DNA of 12,912 nucleotides, from positions 1 to 12,912 of the forward strand of contig JAPLRA010000067.1 in assembly GCA_026399445.1 (NCBI GenBank), in the 5' to 3' direction. The notes under the pieces are model-generated. The model worked only from the letters and a program-made list of their open reading frames with translations, was not told where the DNA came from and did no database searches. This DNA comes from Sulfuritalea sp. (lineage in GTDB: Bacteria > Pseudomonadota > Gammaproteobacteria > Burkholderiales > Rhodocyclaceae). Position 1 is the stretch's first letter. Each line of letters begins with the position of its first letter. Of the stretch, positions 1 to 7,658 are shown in pieces. Both the position numbers and the translations under genes were made by a program.

Positions 1-1
1 C

Positions 2-1165
2 TTCCTGCCGATCGCCAGGGAACTGCGCGAACGAGGCACCACCGTGAACTGGGCGGTAACCCATCCGCATCAAGCCGCCCGGCTCTTGCCCAAGGCAGGC
101 TTCGACTGGCTGCAAGCGCCGACCATGCCGGAGCAGCGGCGCGAGGGACCGCCCCTGAGTTATGCCGACATACTGCTGCGCTTCGGCTACAGCGGCAGCA
201 GCGATCTGCTCGGGCTGGTCGTGGCCTGGCGTGAATTGCTGCGGCTTACCGAGGCGAAAGCGGTCCTCGCCGATCACGCGCCAACGGCGATCCTTGCCGC
301 ACGCACGCTGGATATCCCGGTGATGCTTTTCGGCAGCGGATTTTTTGCGCCGCCTCAAGTACATCCGACGCCTAACATGAGGCCGTGGTCGCCCGTGCCC
401 GCCGACAACCTGCTCGCCATGGACCGGCTGGCGCTCCAGAGCATCAATGCGGTACTCCATGGCTATGGCCGGCCGCCGTTGGACTACCTTGCCCAGCTCT
501 TTCAGGTCGCTGAAGACAGCCTGCTCAGCTTTCCAGAATTGGACCACTATCCGACGCGGGGGCCGGCGCGCTACTGGGGCATGCTGCCCGCCGCCGTGGC
601 CGCGGACAGCACCTGGCCCACCGTCCCCGGCCCGCGCGTGTTTTCTTACCTGCGCCCGGAGACACCCCACCTCGAAGCCGCGCTGCAGGCACTGCACGGA
701 CTTGCCGGCAGCGTTTTGATTTACGCGCCCGGGCTATCGACCGAGCTGATGCAGCGCTATGCAGCACCGCACGTCGCCTTCTCGTCGGTGCCGGTGGATC
801 TGAACAAGGTCGCGCGCCAGGCCGATGCCGGCCTCACCTACGCCAGCCCGGCGGCCACCGTGGCCTTCCTGATGGCAGGCAAACCGGTAATGATGATCCC
901 GGGGCACCTCGAACAGTTTCTCTTCGCCAAGCGGGTCGAGGAAATGGGCGCCGGCCTGATACAGAATCCCGAACAATCTCCGCACAACCTGGCGGCGATG
1001 CTGCGGCAGGTAATGACCGACCCGGGCTTCCGCACCAATGCCGGCGCCTTTGCCGCCAAGTACGTCAATTTCGACCAGAATGCGGTCATGACACATATCG
1101 TCGCCCGCATCGAGGAGTTGGCCGACGCCACAACCATTCGTGCCAATGACGGAGCAATCCCATGA
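2..1165 (+). CDS. GT1-like glycosyltransferase, 5' end outside window
   Basis: Partial gene: the frame is already open at base 2 and reads FLPIARELRERGTTVNWAV, the usual N-terminal strand-loop of GT-B glycosyltransferases (MGT/UDP-glucuronosyltransferase type). The GTG at 44 is therefore probably internal, and about 387 residues are visible. The C-terminal part has the nucleotide-sugar binding layout of the GT1 family: a segment around bases 815-960 reading AGLTYASPAATVAFLMAGKP, then MMIPGHLEQFLFAKRVEEMGAG. The usual HGG of this motif is replaced by YAS, so the donor site is divergent. It probably transfers a sugar to a lipid or small molecule, but the substrate cannot be read from sequence. 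Its stop overlaps the ruvA start (ATGA), which suggests translational coupling. Broad family is likely; specific function unknown. Confidence 0.75.
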   Translation, partial: FLPIARELRERGTTVNWAVTHPHQAARLLPKAGFDWLQAPTMPEQRREGPPLSYADILLRFGYSGSSDLLGLVVAWRELLRLTEAKAVLADHAPTAILAARTLDIPVMLFGSGFFAPPQVHPTPNMRPWSPVPADNLLAMDRLALQSINAVLHGYGRPPLDYLAQLFQVAEDSLLSFPELDHYPTRGPARYWGMLPAAVAADSTWPTVPGPRVFSYLRPETPHLEAALQALHGLAGSVLIYAPGLSTELMQRYAAPHVAFSSVPVDLNKVARQADAGLTYASPAATVAFLMAGKPVMMIPGHLEQFLFAKRVEEMGAGLIQNPEQSPHNLAAMLRQVMTDPGFRTNAGAFAAKYVNFDQNAVMTHIVARIEELADATTIRANDGAIP

Positions 1166-1758
1166 TCGGTCGCATTGCCGGAACTCTCATCGAAAAGAAT
1201 CCGCCCTCCATCACGGTGGACGTACAGGGCCTCGGCTATGAAGTCGATGTGCCGATGAGCACCTTCTACAACCTGCCGGCCACGGGCGAGAATGTGTCTC
1301 TGCACACGCACCTGATCGTGCGCGAGGACGGCCACTACCTGTACGGCTTCGCGTCGCAGGACGAACGCGCCGCCTTCCGCCAGTTGCTGAAGATCTCCGG
1401 CATCGGTGCCCGCACGGCGCTCGCGGTGCTTTCCGGCATGTCGGTGACGGAGCTGGCGCAGGCGGTCACCCTGCAGGAAGCCGGACGGCTGACCAAGGTT
1501 CCCGGCATCGGCAAGAAAACCGCGGAACGCCTGCTGCTGGAATTGCGTGACCGGCTGCCGAAAACGCTGGCCAGCGGAGGCGCAAAAGTCGGCGCTGGCG
1601 ACACGGCGGGCGATGCCGTTTCCGACATCATGAATGCCCTGCTGGCACTCGGCTACAACGAGCGGGAGGCGCTGACCGCAATGAAGGGGCTGGCTCCCGA
1701 TGTTTCCGTTTCCGACGGCATTCGCGCGGCGTTGAAGCTGCTTTCCAAGTCGTCGTGA
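1162..1758 (+). CDS. ruvA: Holliday junction branch migration protein RuvA
   Basis: The protein has 198 residues, a normal RuvA length. Domain I (OB fold, about 1-64) begins with the family-typical MIGRIAGTLIEK and contains LHTHLIVREDGHYLYGF. Domain II carries two helix-hairpin-helix motifs, ISGIGARTALAVLS (about 78-91) and VPGIGKKTAERLLLELRD (about 113-130), which bind the DNA backbone at the junction. Domain III (about 150-198), which contacts RuvB, is present and ends in ALKLLSK. RuvA tetramers clamp a four-way junction and load the RuvB motor. The ATG overlaps the stop of the preceding glycosyltransferase by ATGA, and ruvB follows after 35 bp. The gene looks intact, unlike ruvB downstream. 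Confidence 0.97.
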   Translation: MIGRIAGTLIEKNPPSITVDVQGLGYEVDVPMSTFYNLPATGENVSLHTHLIVREDGHYLYGFASQDERAAFRQLLKISGIGARTALAVLSGMSVTELAQAVTLQEAGRLTKVPGIGKKTAERLLLELRDRLPKTLASGGAKVGAGDTAGDAVSDIMNALLALGYNEREALTAMKGLAPDVSVSDGIRAALKLLSKSS

Positions 1759-1793
1759 ACCAAGCTGGCAACTGCGTCGGCTAAACTGGCGCC

Positions 1794-2801
1794 ATGAGCA
1801 TCCAAACCGACAAATTCGCCGAGCCATCACCCGAGCGGCTGATCTCCGCCGGCAAGGAATCGACGCAGGAGGACGCGCTCGAGCGCGCCCTGCGGCCCAA
1901 GCGGCTGGCAGATTACGTCGGCCAGCAGAAAATTCGCGGGCAACTCGAAATTTTCATCGAGGCCGCCAAGCGGCGCGCCGAATCGATGGACCACGTCCTG
2001 CTGTTCGGTCCGCCGGGGCTGGGCAAGACCACCCTGGCGAACATCATCGCCCGCGAAATGGGCGTCAATCTGCGGCAGACCTCCGGACCGGTGCTGGAGC
2101 GCGCCGGCGACCTGGCCGCGATGCTGACCAACCTCGAGCCCAACGACGTGCTGTTCATCGACGAAATCCATCGTCTCTCACCGGTGGTGGAGGAAATCCT
2201 CTACCCTGCGCTGGAAGATTTCCAGATCGACATCATGATCGGCGAAGGCCCCTCGGCGCGCTCGGTCAAGCTCGACCTGCCGCCCTTCACCCTGATCGGC
2301 GCCACCACCCGCGCCGGCATGCTGACCAACCCTCTGCGCGACCGGTTCGGCATCGTCGCCCGGCTGGAGTTCTACTCGCCGGAAGAACTCGCCCTGATCG
2401 TGCGGCGCTCGGCGCACCTGCTCAACTGCGACATCGTCGAAGACGGCGCGGTCGAGATCGCCCGCCGCAGTCGCGGCACACCGCGCGTGTCCAACCGCCT
2501 GCTGCGTCGCGTACGCGATTTTGCCGACGTCAAGGCCGATGGCCGCATTACCCGCGAGGTGGCCGATGCAGCGCTAACCATGCTCGACGTCGATCACCTC
2601 GGGCTCGATGTCATGGACCGCAAACTGTTGGGCGCGATACTCGAAAAATTTTCCGGCGGACCGGTCGGCGTAGACAACCTCGCGATCCAGCAGGGCTACC
2701 TGCAGCGCACCCCGCGCGGACGGGTCGCGACGGCAAGCATCTGGCAACATTTCGGGCTCCGCTCTCCGCAGGAACCCAATCAGAGTCTCTGGAACGAATG
2801 A
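1794..2801 (+). CDS. ruvB: Holliday junction helicase RuvB, with in-frame internal deletion
   Basis: AAA+ motor that drives branch migration with RuvA. The 335 residues include Walker A GPPGLGKTT (72-80), Walker B LFIDEIHR (120-127), the sensor/arginine-finger segment GATTRAGMLTNPLRDRFG (169-186) and sensor 2 GTPRVSNRLLRR (228-239). The C-terminal winged-helix domain is abnormal. GGPVGVDNLA (ending at residue 297, base 2684) runs straight into IQQGYLQRTPRGR. RuvB proteins normally have about 18 residues between these, beginning AAIGEER and ending EPYL. The frame is kept, so this is an in-frame loss of about 54 bases. The DNA-binding wing may be impaired if the deletion is real. No clear Shine-Dalgarno precedes ATG 1794; a TAAACT box at 1782-1787 lies 6 bases upstream. 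The stop overlaps ybgC by ATGA. Confidence 0.95.
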   Translation: MSIQTDKFAEPSPERLISAGKESTQEDALERALRPKRLADYVGQQKIRGQLEIFIEAAKRRAESMDHVLLFGPPGLGKTTLANIIAREMGVNLRQTSGPVLERAGDLAAMLTNLEPNDVLFIDEIHRLSPVVEEILYPALEDFQIDIMIGEGPSARSVKLDLPPFTLIGATTRAGMLTNPLRDRFGIVARLEFYSPEELALIVRRSAHLLNCDIVEDGAVEIARRSRGTPRVSNRLLRRVRDFADVKADGRITREVADAALTMLDVDHLGLDVMDRKLLGAILEKFSGGPVGVDNLAIQQGYLQRTPRGRVATASIWQHFGLRSPQEPNQSLWNE

Positions 2802-3217
2802 CGGCGACGCCCTTCACCGTTCAGTTGCGCGTCTACTACGAAGACACCGACGCCGCCGGCATCGTCTACTACGCAAATTATTTGCGTTTCATCGAACGCG
2901 GCCGCACGGAGTTGTTGCGGGCATTGGGGCACGATCAGAATGCGCTGATGAAAGAAGGCATCGCCTTCGCGGTGCGCTCGGCGAATGTCGAATTCCTCAA
3001 GCCGGCAAAGCTGGACGATCTGCTCACAGTTGAAACCACGATCGAATCGCTGGGTCGCGCCCAAGTAACCTTCGCCCAGCGCGTCCTGCGCGCCAAGGAA
3101 GTGCTGCTTGATGCGAAAATACGCGTTGCCTGCATCGACCCTGCCCTTGGCAAGCCGATCGCAATGCCGCGTTCCCTCCACCAACAGCTTTCAGCCCTGC
3201 CGGGACCCGCGCAATGA
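2798..3217 (+). CDS. ybgC: Tol-Pal-associated acyl-CoA thioesterase YbgC
   Basis: A hotdog-fold 4HBT thioesterase of 139 residues, close to the family length. The active-site signature is clear: YYEDTDAAGIVYYANYLRF, with the catalytic aspartate at D18, followed by RGRTELLRALG. YbgC hydrolyses short- to medium-chain acyl-CoA and is associated with the inner-membrane phospholipid machinery. It is the customary first gene of tol-pal operons. It is joined by ATGA overlaps to ruvB upstream and tolQ downstream, so the ruv and tol genes are probably co-transcribed and translationally coupled here. It appears complete, with no missing segment against the family pattern I know. Confidence 0.95.
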   Translation: MTATPFTVQLRVYYEDTDAAGIVYYANYLRFIERGRTELLRALGHDQNALMKEGIAFAVRSANVEFLKPAKLDDLLTVETTIESLGRAQVTFAQRVLRAKEVLLDAKIRVACIDPALGKPIAMPRSLHQQLSALPGPAQ

Positions 3218-3891
3218 ACGTTACCCAAGACCTTTCCATCATCGAGCTCATCATCCATGCCAGCCTGGTAGTCAAGCTGGTCATGCTGCTGCTGACCATC
3301 GTGTCGCTGACTTCCTGGTACTGGATCTTCCGCAAGGCCTTTGCGATTCGCGACGCGCGAACCAAGACGGACAAATTCGAGCGCGACTTCTGGAGCGGCG
3401 GCGATCTCAACGCCCTGTACCAGAGTGCCGTCAACAACCGGCACCAGACCGGCGCGCTGGAGCGCATCTTCGAAGCCGGCTACCGGGAATTCACCAAGTT
3501 GCGCGGGCAAACCAGTATTGATCCCACGGCCGTGGTCGACGGCGCGCGGCGCGCAATGCGTGCCACCTATCAGCGTGAGATCGACGACCTCGAGGCGCAT
3601 CTGGCCTTCCTCGCTTCCGTTGGTTCCGTCTCGCCCTATGTCGGCCTGTTCGGCACCGTGTGGGGCATCATGCACGCCTTCCGCGGACTGGCCAACATGG
3701 CCACGGCGACGCTTTCGGCGGTCGCGCCGGGGATTGCCGAGGCGCTGGTGGCCACCGCCATCGGCCTCTTCGCCGCGATCCCGGCGGTGATTGCCTACAA
3801 CCGCTTCGCCCACGACGTGGATCGTGTCGCGGTACGCTTTGAGAGTTTCATGGAGGAGTTCTCCAACATACTGCAAAGGCAGGCTCGATGA
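3214..3891 (+). CDS. tolQ: Tol-Pal proton channel subunit TolQ
   Basis: Inner-membrane protein of the MotA/TolQ/ExbB family, 225 residues, full length. Three hydrophobic segments are visible: about 15-37 (VVKLVMLLLTIVSLTSWYWIF), about 131-155 (AFLASVGSVSPYVGLFGTVWGIM) and about 170-195 (APGIAEALVATAIGLFAAIPAVIAY). The long cytoplasmic loop lies between the first two, with the family's HQTGALERIFEAGYREF motif. With TolR it forms the proton channel that energises TolA during outer-membrane constriction at division. The start overlaps ybgC by ATGA. The stop overlaps not tolR, as expected, but an inserted glycosyltransferase gene, also by ATGA. Confidence 0.97.
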   Translation: MNVTQDLSIIELIIHASLVVKLVMLLLTIVSLTSWYWIFRKAFAIRDARTKTDKFERDFWSGGDLNALYQSAVNNRHQTGALERIFEAGYREFTKLRGQTSIDPTAVVDGARRAMRATYQREIDDLEAHLAFLASVGSVSPYVGLFGTVWGIMHAFRGLANMATATLSAVAPGIAEALVATAIGLFAAIPAVIAYNRFAHDVDRVAVRFESFMEEFSNILQRQAR

Positions 3892-4673
3892 GTCCGGGCG
3901 CCACAGTGTTGCCGCCGGTGCAGATGCTCTGGGTCGAAGGCCCCTTGTCGACCCTCGAACGCCTGTCGATCACCTCCTTCCTTGCCAATGGCCATGCCGT
4001 GCACCTCTACACCTACGGCGACACGCCCAACGTGCCGGAAGGGGCGCAGGTGATGAATGGCAACGACGTGCTGCCCGACGGGCCGCAACGGCGCGTCCTT
4101 CAAAGCGGCGTCGGCACTGGCAGCTGGGCCTTCTTTTCCAATCTGTTTCGATACCGACTATTGCACGACCGGGGTGGTCTCTGGTGCGACACCGATATCG
4201 TCTGCCTGCGGCCGCTCGCATTTGCCGCCGAACGGCCGCGCTTTTTCGCCACCGAGCGAACCCCCCAGCCGGGCGGCCAGGGCAATCTGCCGGTACGCGT
4301 CGCCACGTGCGCAATGCAGGCGCCGGCGCACGACTCCCTGTTGCTCGAGTGCTTCGAACGTGCTTCAGCAGTCGACGGCGACAAGGTGCCCTGGGGCAGC
4401 GCCGGACCGGCCCTGCTGACCACCCTGATCAACGAAAAGCAGCTTGCCGCTGAACTGCTGACGCCGGATGTGTTTTGTCCGATCGACCACTGGAACTTCA
4501 CCTCCCTGCTTCAGGGCCCGCAGATGGTCAGCGGTGAAACTCACGCCGTGCATTTCTGGAACGAAATCTGGCGGCGCAACTTCTTCGACAAGAATGCCAC
4601 CTATGATCCGCTGTCGCTCTACGAGCGGCTGAAAACCCGTTATCTGGGACGCAAGGACTCCGCAGATGCGTAA
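3888..4673 (+). CDS. DXD-motif glycosyltransferase inserted between tolQ and tolR
   Basis: A 261-residue protein resembling the DXD sugar-binding region (GT32-like, Lgt5-type) transferases. Supporting features are the N-terminal strand QMLWVEGPLSTLERLSITSF, the conserved block AFFSNLFRYRLLHDRGG (81-97) and the metal/nucleotide-sugar motif CDTDIVCLRPL with DTD at 101-103. Further downstream come WGSAGPALLT and AVHFWNEIWRRN. No signal peptide or membrane span is evident, so it should act in the cytoplasm; donor and acceptor are unknown. Both ends are fused into the operon: ATGA overlap with tolQ and an 8-base overlap (4666-4673) with tolR. That makes a recent random insertion unlikely and suggests co-expression with the proton channel. 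Fold assignment is good; function in envelope glycan assembly is only inferred. Confidence 0.85.
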   Translation: MSPGATVLPPVQMLWVEGPLSTLERLSITSFLANGHAVHLYTYGDTPNVPEGAQVMNGNDVLPDGPQRRVLQSGVGTGSWAFFSNLFRYRLLHDRGGLWCDTDIVCLRPLAFAAERPRFFATERTPQPGGQGNLPVRVATCAMQAPAHDSLLLECFERASAVDGDKVPWGSAGPALLTTLINEKQLAAELLTPDVFCPIDHWNFTSLLQGPQMVSGETHAVHFWNEIWRRNFFDKNATYDPLSLYERLKTRYLGRKDSADA

Positions 4674-5082
4674 GCGTCGCCTCATGAACGAAATTAACGT
4701 CGTGCCCTACATCGACGTGATGCTGGTCCTGCTCGTCATCTTCATGGTCACCGCGCCGATGATCCAGCCCGGCAGCGTTGATCTGCCCAGCGTGGGAAAG
4801 AGCAGCCTGCCGCCGGTGGCGCCGCTCGAAGTCATCATCAAGTCCGATGCCTCGCTGGCGCTGCGTGACCGCTCCAAGGGCGGCGCGGAGCACGTCGTGA
4901 CGCGTGCGGATCTGGCCAACAAGCTCAAGGAAGCGCAGGCGGCCAATCCGCAGCAGGCCGTGCTGATTGCCGGCGACCGCAACGTGAAATATGAAGTGGT
5001 GCTGGGCGTGATGGACGAATTGCAGCGCCAACAGGTGGCGAAGATCGGCCTTCTGGTGCAGCCGGTCGCGCCAGGCAAGTGA
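4666..5082 (+). CDS. tolR: Tol-Pal channel subunit TolR
   Basis: ExbD/TolR family protein of 138 residues. The N-terminus MRKRRLMNEINVVPYIDVML leads into a single transmembrane helix (about 15-32, ending VTAPMIQPG). D17 in that helix corresponds to the proton-carrying aspartate of the family. The periplasmic domain ends in VMDELQRQQVAKIGLLVQPV, the conserved family end. It completes the TolQ-TolR channel despite the intervening glycosyltransferase gene. Its ATG lies 8 bases inside that gene's end, and its stop overlaps the GTG of tolA (GTGA), so translation is probably coupled on both sides. Confidence 0.97.
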   Translation: MRKRRLMNEINVVPYIDVMLVLLVIFMVTAPMIQPGSVDLPSVGKSSLPPVAPLEVIIKSDASLALRDRSKGGAEHVVTRADLANKLKEAQAANPQQAVLIAGDRNVKYEVVLGVMDELQRQQVAKIGLLVQPVAPGK

Positions 5083-5801
5083 GTTCCGATTCGCCGATCC
5101 TGCCGAGCGTAAGCAAGCCCGGCAAACGCATTTCCATCGCATTGGCGATCGCAGTGCATCTGCTGCTCGCCGGATTCCTCTTCTACGGCGTGCGCTGGCA
5201 GACCAAAGCGACAGACGTGGTCGAAGTGGAACTGGTGCGTGCCACGCCGGAGCCCGCCGCCGCACCGCCAGCGCCGACTGTTGCGCCGCCCCCAGCGCCG
5301 AAGCCGGAACCCGCACCACCCCCACCCAAGCCCGACATCGCCATCAAAGACAAAGAGAAGCCCAAGCCGCCGCCGAAGGTGGAACCACCCCGGCCGCGCG
5401 TCGATCCCTTCCAGGAACAACTCAAACGCGAGGCCGAGCAACTGACGCAGCGCAAGCAGGCCGACAGCGCCGCGCAGGAACTCTCGCAAATGAAGGCGGC
5501 ACAGGCGGCCTCGGCGCGCAACAAGGCCATGACTGATTATCTGGGCCGCATCCGCGGCAAGATTCGCGGCAACATCGTGGTGCCCCCGGAAGTGAAAGGC
5601 AATCCGGAGGCCGTGTTCGATGTCACGCAATTGCCGAGCGGTGAAATCGTCACCGTGCGCCTCAAGCGCTCATCCGGCCATGCGACACTCGACGCCGCCA
5701 TCGAGCGCGCCATTCTCAAGTCCAACCCGCTGCCCAAACCCGAGCCGGCCGACTTGTTCTCGCGCTCGCTGGAATTGCGCTTCAAACCGCTGGATGAGTA
5801 A
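5079..5801 (+). CDS. tolA: Cell envelope integrity protein TolA
   Basis: Product of 240 residues starting at a GTG that overlaps the tolR stop. The layout is classical: a cytoplasmic N-terminus, a membrane anchor at about 17-40 (RISIALAIAVHLLLAGFLFYG), then a proline-rich stretch (about 52-110, PAPKPEPAPPPPKPD). A charged Gln/Ala-rich helical section follows (about 110-150), then a C-terminal TonB/TolA-like domain with RIRGKIRGNIVVPP, GNPEAVFDVTQLPSGEIV, SSGHATLDAAIERAI and ELRFKPLDE. TolA spans the periplasm and links the TolQR motor to TolB-Pal. It is shorter than enterobacterial TolA mainly through a short helical stalk, which is common outside enterobacteria. A structured 89-bp gap separates it from tolB. 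Confidence 0.93.
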   Translation: MSSDSPILPSVSKPGKRISIALAIAVHLLLAGFLFYGVRWQTKATDVVEVELVRATPEPAAAPPAPTVAPPPAPKPEPAPPPPKPDIAIKDKEKPKPPPKVEPPRPRVDPFQEQLKREAEQLTQRKQADSAAQELSQMKAAQAASARNKAMTDYLGRIRGKIRGNIVVPPEVKGNPEAVFDVTQLPSGEIVTVRLKRSSGHATLDAAIERAILKSNPLPKPEPADLFSRSLELRFKPLDE

Positions 5802-5802
5802 A

Positions 5803-5843
5803 GGCCGGTAAGGCAATCCCGCAGCACAGGGGATTTATCGGCC
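5803..5843 (+). terminator. Two-part stem-loop between tolA and tolB
   Basis: Bases 5803-5810 (ggccggta) pair with 5836-5843 (tatcggcc) with one G-U. Directly inside, 5815-5820 (aatccc) pair with 5830-5835 (gggatt) around a 9-base loop. The result is a 14-bp stem with a 4-base bulge, starting one base after the tolA stop. No T-tract follows, so it is not a standard intrinsic terminator. It could be an attenuator, a processing or stability element separating the tolQRA and tolB-pal parts of the message, or a fortuitous fold. Confidence 0.4.
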
Positions 5844-5877
5844 TATTCCGGGGTCAAGGCAGCCGGGGCTGAGGCGC

Positions 5878-5883
5878 TATAAT
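5878..5883 (+). promoter_or_regulatory. Candidate -10 box for tolB
   Basis: A perfect TATAAT sits 7 bases before the tolB ATG at 5891. No good -35 is visible at 16-18 bp. A transcript from this box would start at or within a base or two of the ATG, and no Shine-Dalgarno precedes that ATG, so a leaderless tolB message is possible. The box also sits within a small inverted repeat (gcgct 5874-5878 / agcgc 5885-5889). Support is from position and match only. Confidence 0.45.
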
Positions 5884-5890
5884 CAGCGCG

Positions 5891-7077
5891 ATGAGATTCC
5901 AACGTCTTGTTCTTGCCGGCGCCACCGGCCTGGCGCTGTGTTCCGCCGCCGCCCAAGCCCAACTAACGGTCGAAATTACCGGTGCCGGCGCCAACCGCCT
6001 GCCCGTTGCCATTGCCGACTTCACCGGCGAGCGCATCGTCGCCCAGGCGCTTACCTCGGTGGTTCGCGCCGATCTGGAACGCAGCGGGCTTTTCCGTCTG
6101 ATCGATGCCGGCAGCCCCTTGGCCGAAAGTGCCACGCCCGCCTTTGACGATCTCAAGACGCGGGGCGCCGACGCCGTGGCCGGCGGCACCGTCGCAACAA
6201 CGACCGACGGCCGCTATGAGACCCGGGTACGTCTGTCGGATGTGCCGAAACAGGCCGCGCTGGGCAACCCGGCCTACCTGCACACAGGGGCACAGTTGCG
6301 CGCGACGGCGCATCGCATTGCCGATTTCATCTACGAGAAACTCACCGGAGAGCCGGGCGTATTCTCGACGCGCATTGCCTATGTAGTGAAAAGCACCGGT
6401 CGCTTCGAGCTGAAAATCGCCGATGCGGATGGCAGCAACGATCAGGCCAGCCGGTGGTCTATGTGCACGACCTCGCCAGCGGCCGGCGTCATGTCGCCGC
6501 CAACTTCAAGGGATCGAACTCCGCACCGGCCTGGTCGCCCGACGGCAAGCAACTGGCCGTGGTGTTGACCAAGGACGGCTCGTCGCAGTTGTATATCGTC
6601 AATGCCGACGGCAGCGGCGTGACGCGCGTCGCCACCTCGTCCGGCATCGACACCGAGCCGCGCTGGTCGCCGGACGGCCAGTTCATCTACTTCACCTCCG
6701 ATCGCGGCGGCAGCCCGCAGATCTACCGCATCGCCACCTCAGGAGGTGCGGCAGAGCGCGTGACCTTCGAGGGCAGCTACAACGTCACGCCGCGACCATC
6801 ACCCGACGGCAAGAGCCTGGCCTTCATTGCCAGGAACGGCGGTCGCTTCCAGTTGGCGCTGATGGACCTGGCGACCAAGCAGACTCAGATTCTCACGGAC
6901 TCGGCCAAGGATGAGTCGCCCAGTTTCGCGCCCAACGGCCGCATGATCCTCTATGCCACCGAGATCAACGGACGCGGCGTGCTGGCGGCGGTTTCCAGCG
7001 ACGGCCGCGTCAAGCAAAAACTCTCCGTGCAGGCCGCCGATGTGCGGGAACCTGCCTGGGGTCCGCTGGTCAGATAA
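5891..7077 (+). pseudogene. tolB: Periplasmic Tol-Pal protein TolB, interrupted by deletion and frame change
   Basis: The first frame (5891 to about 6445) encodes a signal peptide (LVLAGATGLALCSAAAQA, cleavage before QLTVEI) and the N-terminal domain that contacts TolA, up to IADADGSNDQ (residue 185). After base 6445 the TolB sequence continues in another frame as PVVYVHDLASG from 6451. It runs through beta-propeller repeats (GSNSAPAWSPDGKQLAVVL, IDTEPRWSPDGQFIYFTS, YNVTPRPSPDGKSLAFIA) to a normal end, VREPAWGPLVR. Family members have about 28-30 more residues at the junction, a whole SPAWSPDG..LAYVS propeller blade segment. The frames require a loss of length 1 modulo 3, for example 85 or 88 bases. 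As written the first frame ends at 6568 with a nonsense tail. This is a real pseudogene or an assembly error; gene identity is not in doubt. Confidence 0.92.
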
Positions 7078-7114
7078 GCCGAAGTCACTCGAATTCATCA
7101 AGGAACCATCCATC

Positions 7115-7656
7115 ATGCGCGCATTCATCATTCCCCTCTCCGCCCTGACGCTGCTGCTCGCCGCCTGCGGTTCGCAGCCGCCCGCTCCCGAGCAAAATCC
7201 GGCGGGCGTCGAATCGCGCACGCCCGGTGCAGTCAAGGTCGACACCACCCCCATCGCCAAGGTGGCGCCGGAAGCCTTTGACCCCAACAGCATCCGCTGA
7301 AGGACCCGCGCAGCCCCCTGTCCAAGCGCAGCGTCTACTTCGACTACGACAGCTATAGCGTCAAGGACGAGTTCCAGGCGCTGCTGACGGCTCATGGCAA
7401 GTTCCTCTCCGCCAATCCGAAAATGAAAATGCTTATTCAGGGCAATGCGGATGAGCGCGGCAGCCGTGAATACAACCTTGCACTCGGTCAGAAGCGCTCC
7501 GACGCGGTAAGAAAGGCACTCACTCTGATGGGCGCGAGGGAAGACCAGCTCGAAGCAGTAAGCCTCGGCGAAGAAAAGCCGGTCTGCACCGAATCAACTG
7601 AGGAATGCTGGGCGAAGAATCGTCGCGGCGACATGCTTTACTCCGGAGAATTCTGA
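7115..7656 (+). pseudogene. pal: Peptidoglycan-associated lipoprotein Pal, single-base frameshift
   Basis: The start at 7115 gives a lipoprotein signal, MRAFIIPLSALTLLLAACGS, with lipobox LAAC and lipidated C18; AAGGA lies 10 bases upstream. The first frame stops at 7298-7300 after FDPNSIR. Pal continues one base out of frame: LKDPRSPLSKRSVYFDYDSY, then the OmpA-like peptidoglycan-binding core GNADERGSREYNLALGQKRS (about 7441-7500), to the end at 7656. Restoring one C at about 7294-7295 would read SIPLKDP, the family sequence, so a single C has been lost from a short C run. The late CTESTEECW segment differs from the more usual DEAAW. Pal anchors the outer membrane to peptidoglycan and binds TolB and TolA. 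The lesion is as likely to be a sequencing error as a real mutation. Confidence 0.93.
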
Positions 7657-7658
7657 GC

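Noticed and set aside
1782..1787. TAAACT as a -10 promoter for ruvB
   Set aside because: No acceptable -35 at the right distance; a single near-consensus hexamer between two co-directional genes is not enough to call a promoter.
838..1830. A 330-codon minus-strand open frame over the glycosyltransferase end and ruvA
   Set aside because: Composition is that of a shadow frame, and ruvA on the plus strand is unmistakable.
2935..3876. A 313-codon minus-strand open frame over ybgC and tolQ
   Set aside because: Opposite two well-conserved genes; its His/Gly/Arg-rich translation resembles no family.
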